A stretch of 64,000 nt of DNA, taken from assembly GCF_030818905.1 (NCBI RefSeq), contig NZ_JAUTAZ010000001.1, forward strand, positions 1,116,001 to 1,180,000. The letters are read 5' to 3'. This DNA comes from Microbacterium sp. SORGH_AS_0888. Lineage in GTDB: Bacteria > Actinomycetota > Actinomycetes > Actinomycetales > Microbacteriaceae. This document shows positions 60,777-64,000 of this stretch, in pieces (within the stretch, counting starts at the first letter, position 1; every line of letters starts with the position of its first letter). The position numbers were made by a program, and so were the translations under genes. A model generated the notes under the pieces. The model searched no databases and was not told the origin of the DNA. It saw only the letters and a program-made list of their open reading frames with translations.

Positions 60777-60812
60777 TCAGTGGACGCGGGCACCTAGAAC
60801 GGTGTGTTATCA

Positions 60813-63902
<3,090 letters not shown>

Positions 63903-64000
63903 TGAAATCACATGAGTTCGAATCGTCAATCGAAATTGACTAATGATCTTTAAGATCATCTTCACGAGATGAAAAATCATCTCGAAGATGCTCGCGTCCA
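63903..64000 (-). other. Part of the 16S-23S spacer
   Basis: The remaining 98 bases are AT-richer and hold two inverted repeats, GATCTTTAAGATC near 63946-63958 and ACGAGATG/CATCTCG near 63964-63985. These would flank and process the 23S precursor. No tRNA is seen in the visible part. Confidence 0.75.

Overview
The window comes from a high-GC actinobacterium of the Microbacterium type (Microbacteriaceae). This rests on the actinobacterial 23S-5S operon, on the core block der-cmk-tyrA-rluB-scpB-scpA-parA-xerD-pyrG-recN-nadK-tlyA, and on many ATGA/GTGA gene overlaps. No database was searched; names rest on motifs and gene order.

Layout. (1) 1-8.2 kb: the right edge of a biosynthetic cluster, visibly lower in GC than the rest. 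It holds the end of an aromatase/cyclase, two FAD aromatic hydroxylases, two stand-alone acyltransferases, a MarR regulator and a phosphopantetheinyl transferase. This set fits a type II (aromatic) polyketide pathway whose ketosynthases and ACP would lie to the left. A minus-strand set follows (MarR, Bax1-I-like membrane protein, NAD(P)-binding protein). (2) 8.2-12.3 kb: a decayed IS1380-type transposase, then regulator/effector pairs (quinone oxidoreductase with MarR, membrane protein with TetR), each with a palindromic operator between the divergent genes. (3) About 12.6-37.4 kb: an integrative and conjugative element. It carries a DNA methyltransferase, an aldo/keto reductase with its MerR regulator as cargo, a Prim-Pol replication protein, DUF2637 and ParB-like proteins, a type IV secretion set (VirB2-like pilins, VirB6-like channel protein, SCO6880-like protein, VirB4 ATPase, M23 peptidase, coupling protein), SSB, excisionase and integrase next to tRNA-Pro(GGG). 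No relaxase is recognisable. (4) 37.5-60.5 kb: chromosomal genes, mostly on the minus strand. (5) 60.5-64 kb: 5S and 23S rRNA on the minus strand, ending in the 16S-23S spacer.

The most unusual signals are a CG(C/T)ACCT motif ahead of nearly every transfer gene of the element, a 41-bp perfect palindrome inside the ParB-like gene, and a split tRNA-Pro beside the intact one. Several genes (tyrA, a nuclease-like gene, two genes of the element, the transposase) are broken by one base, mostly in C/G runs; this is either real decay or base-calling error and affects how the annotation should be read.
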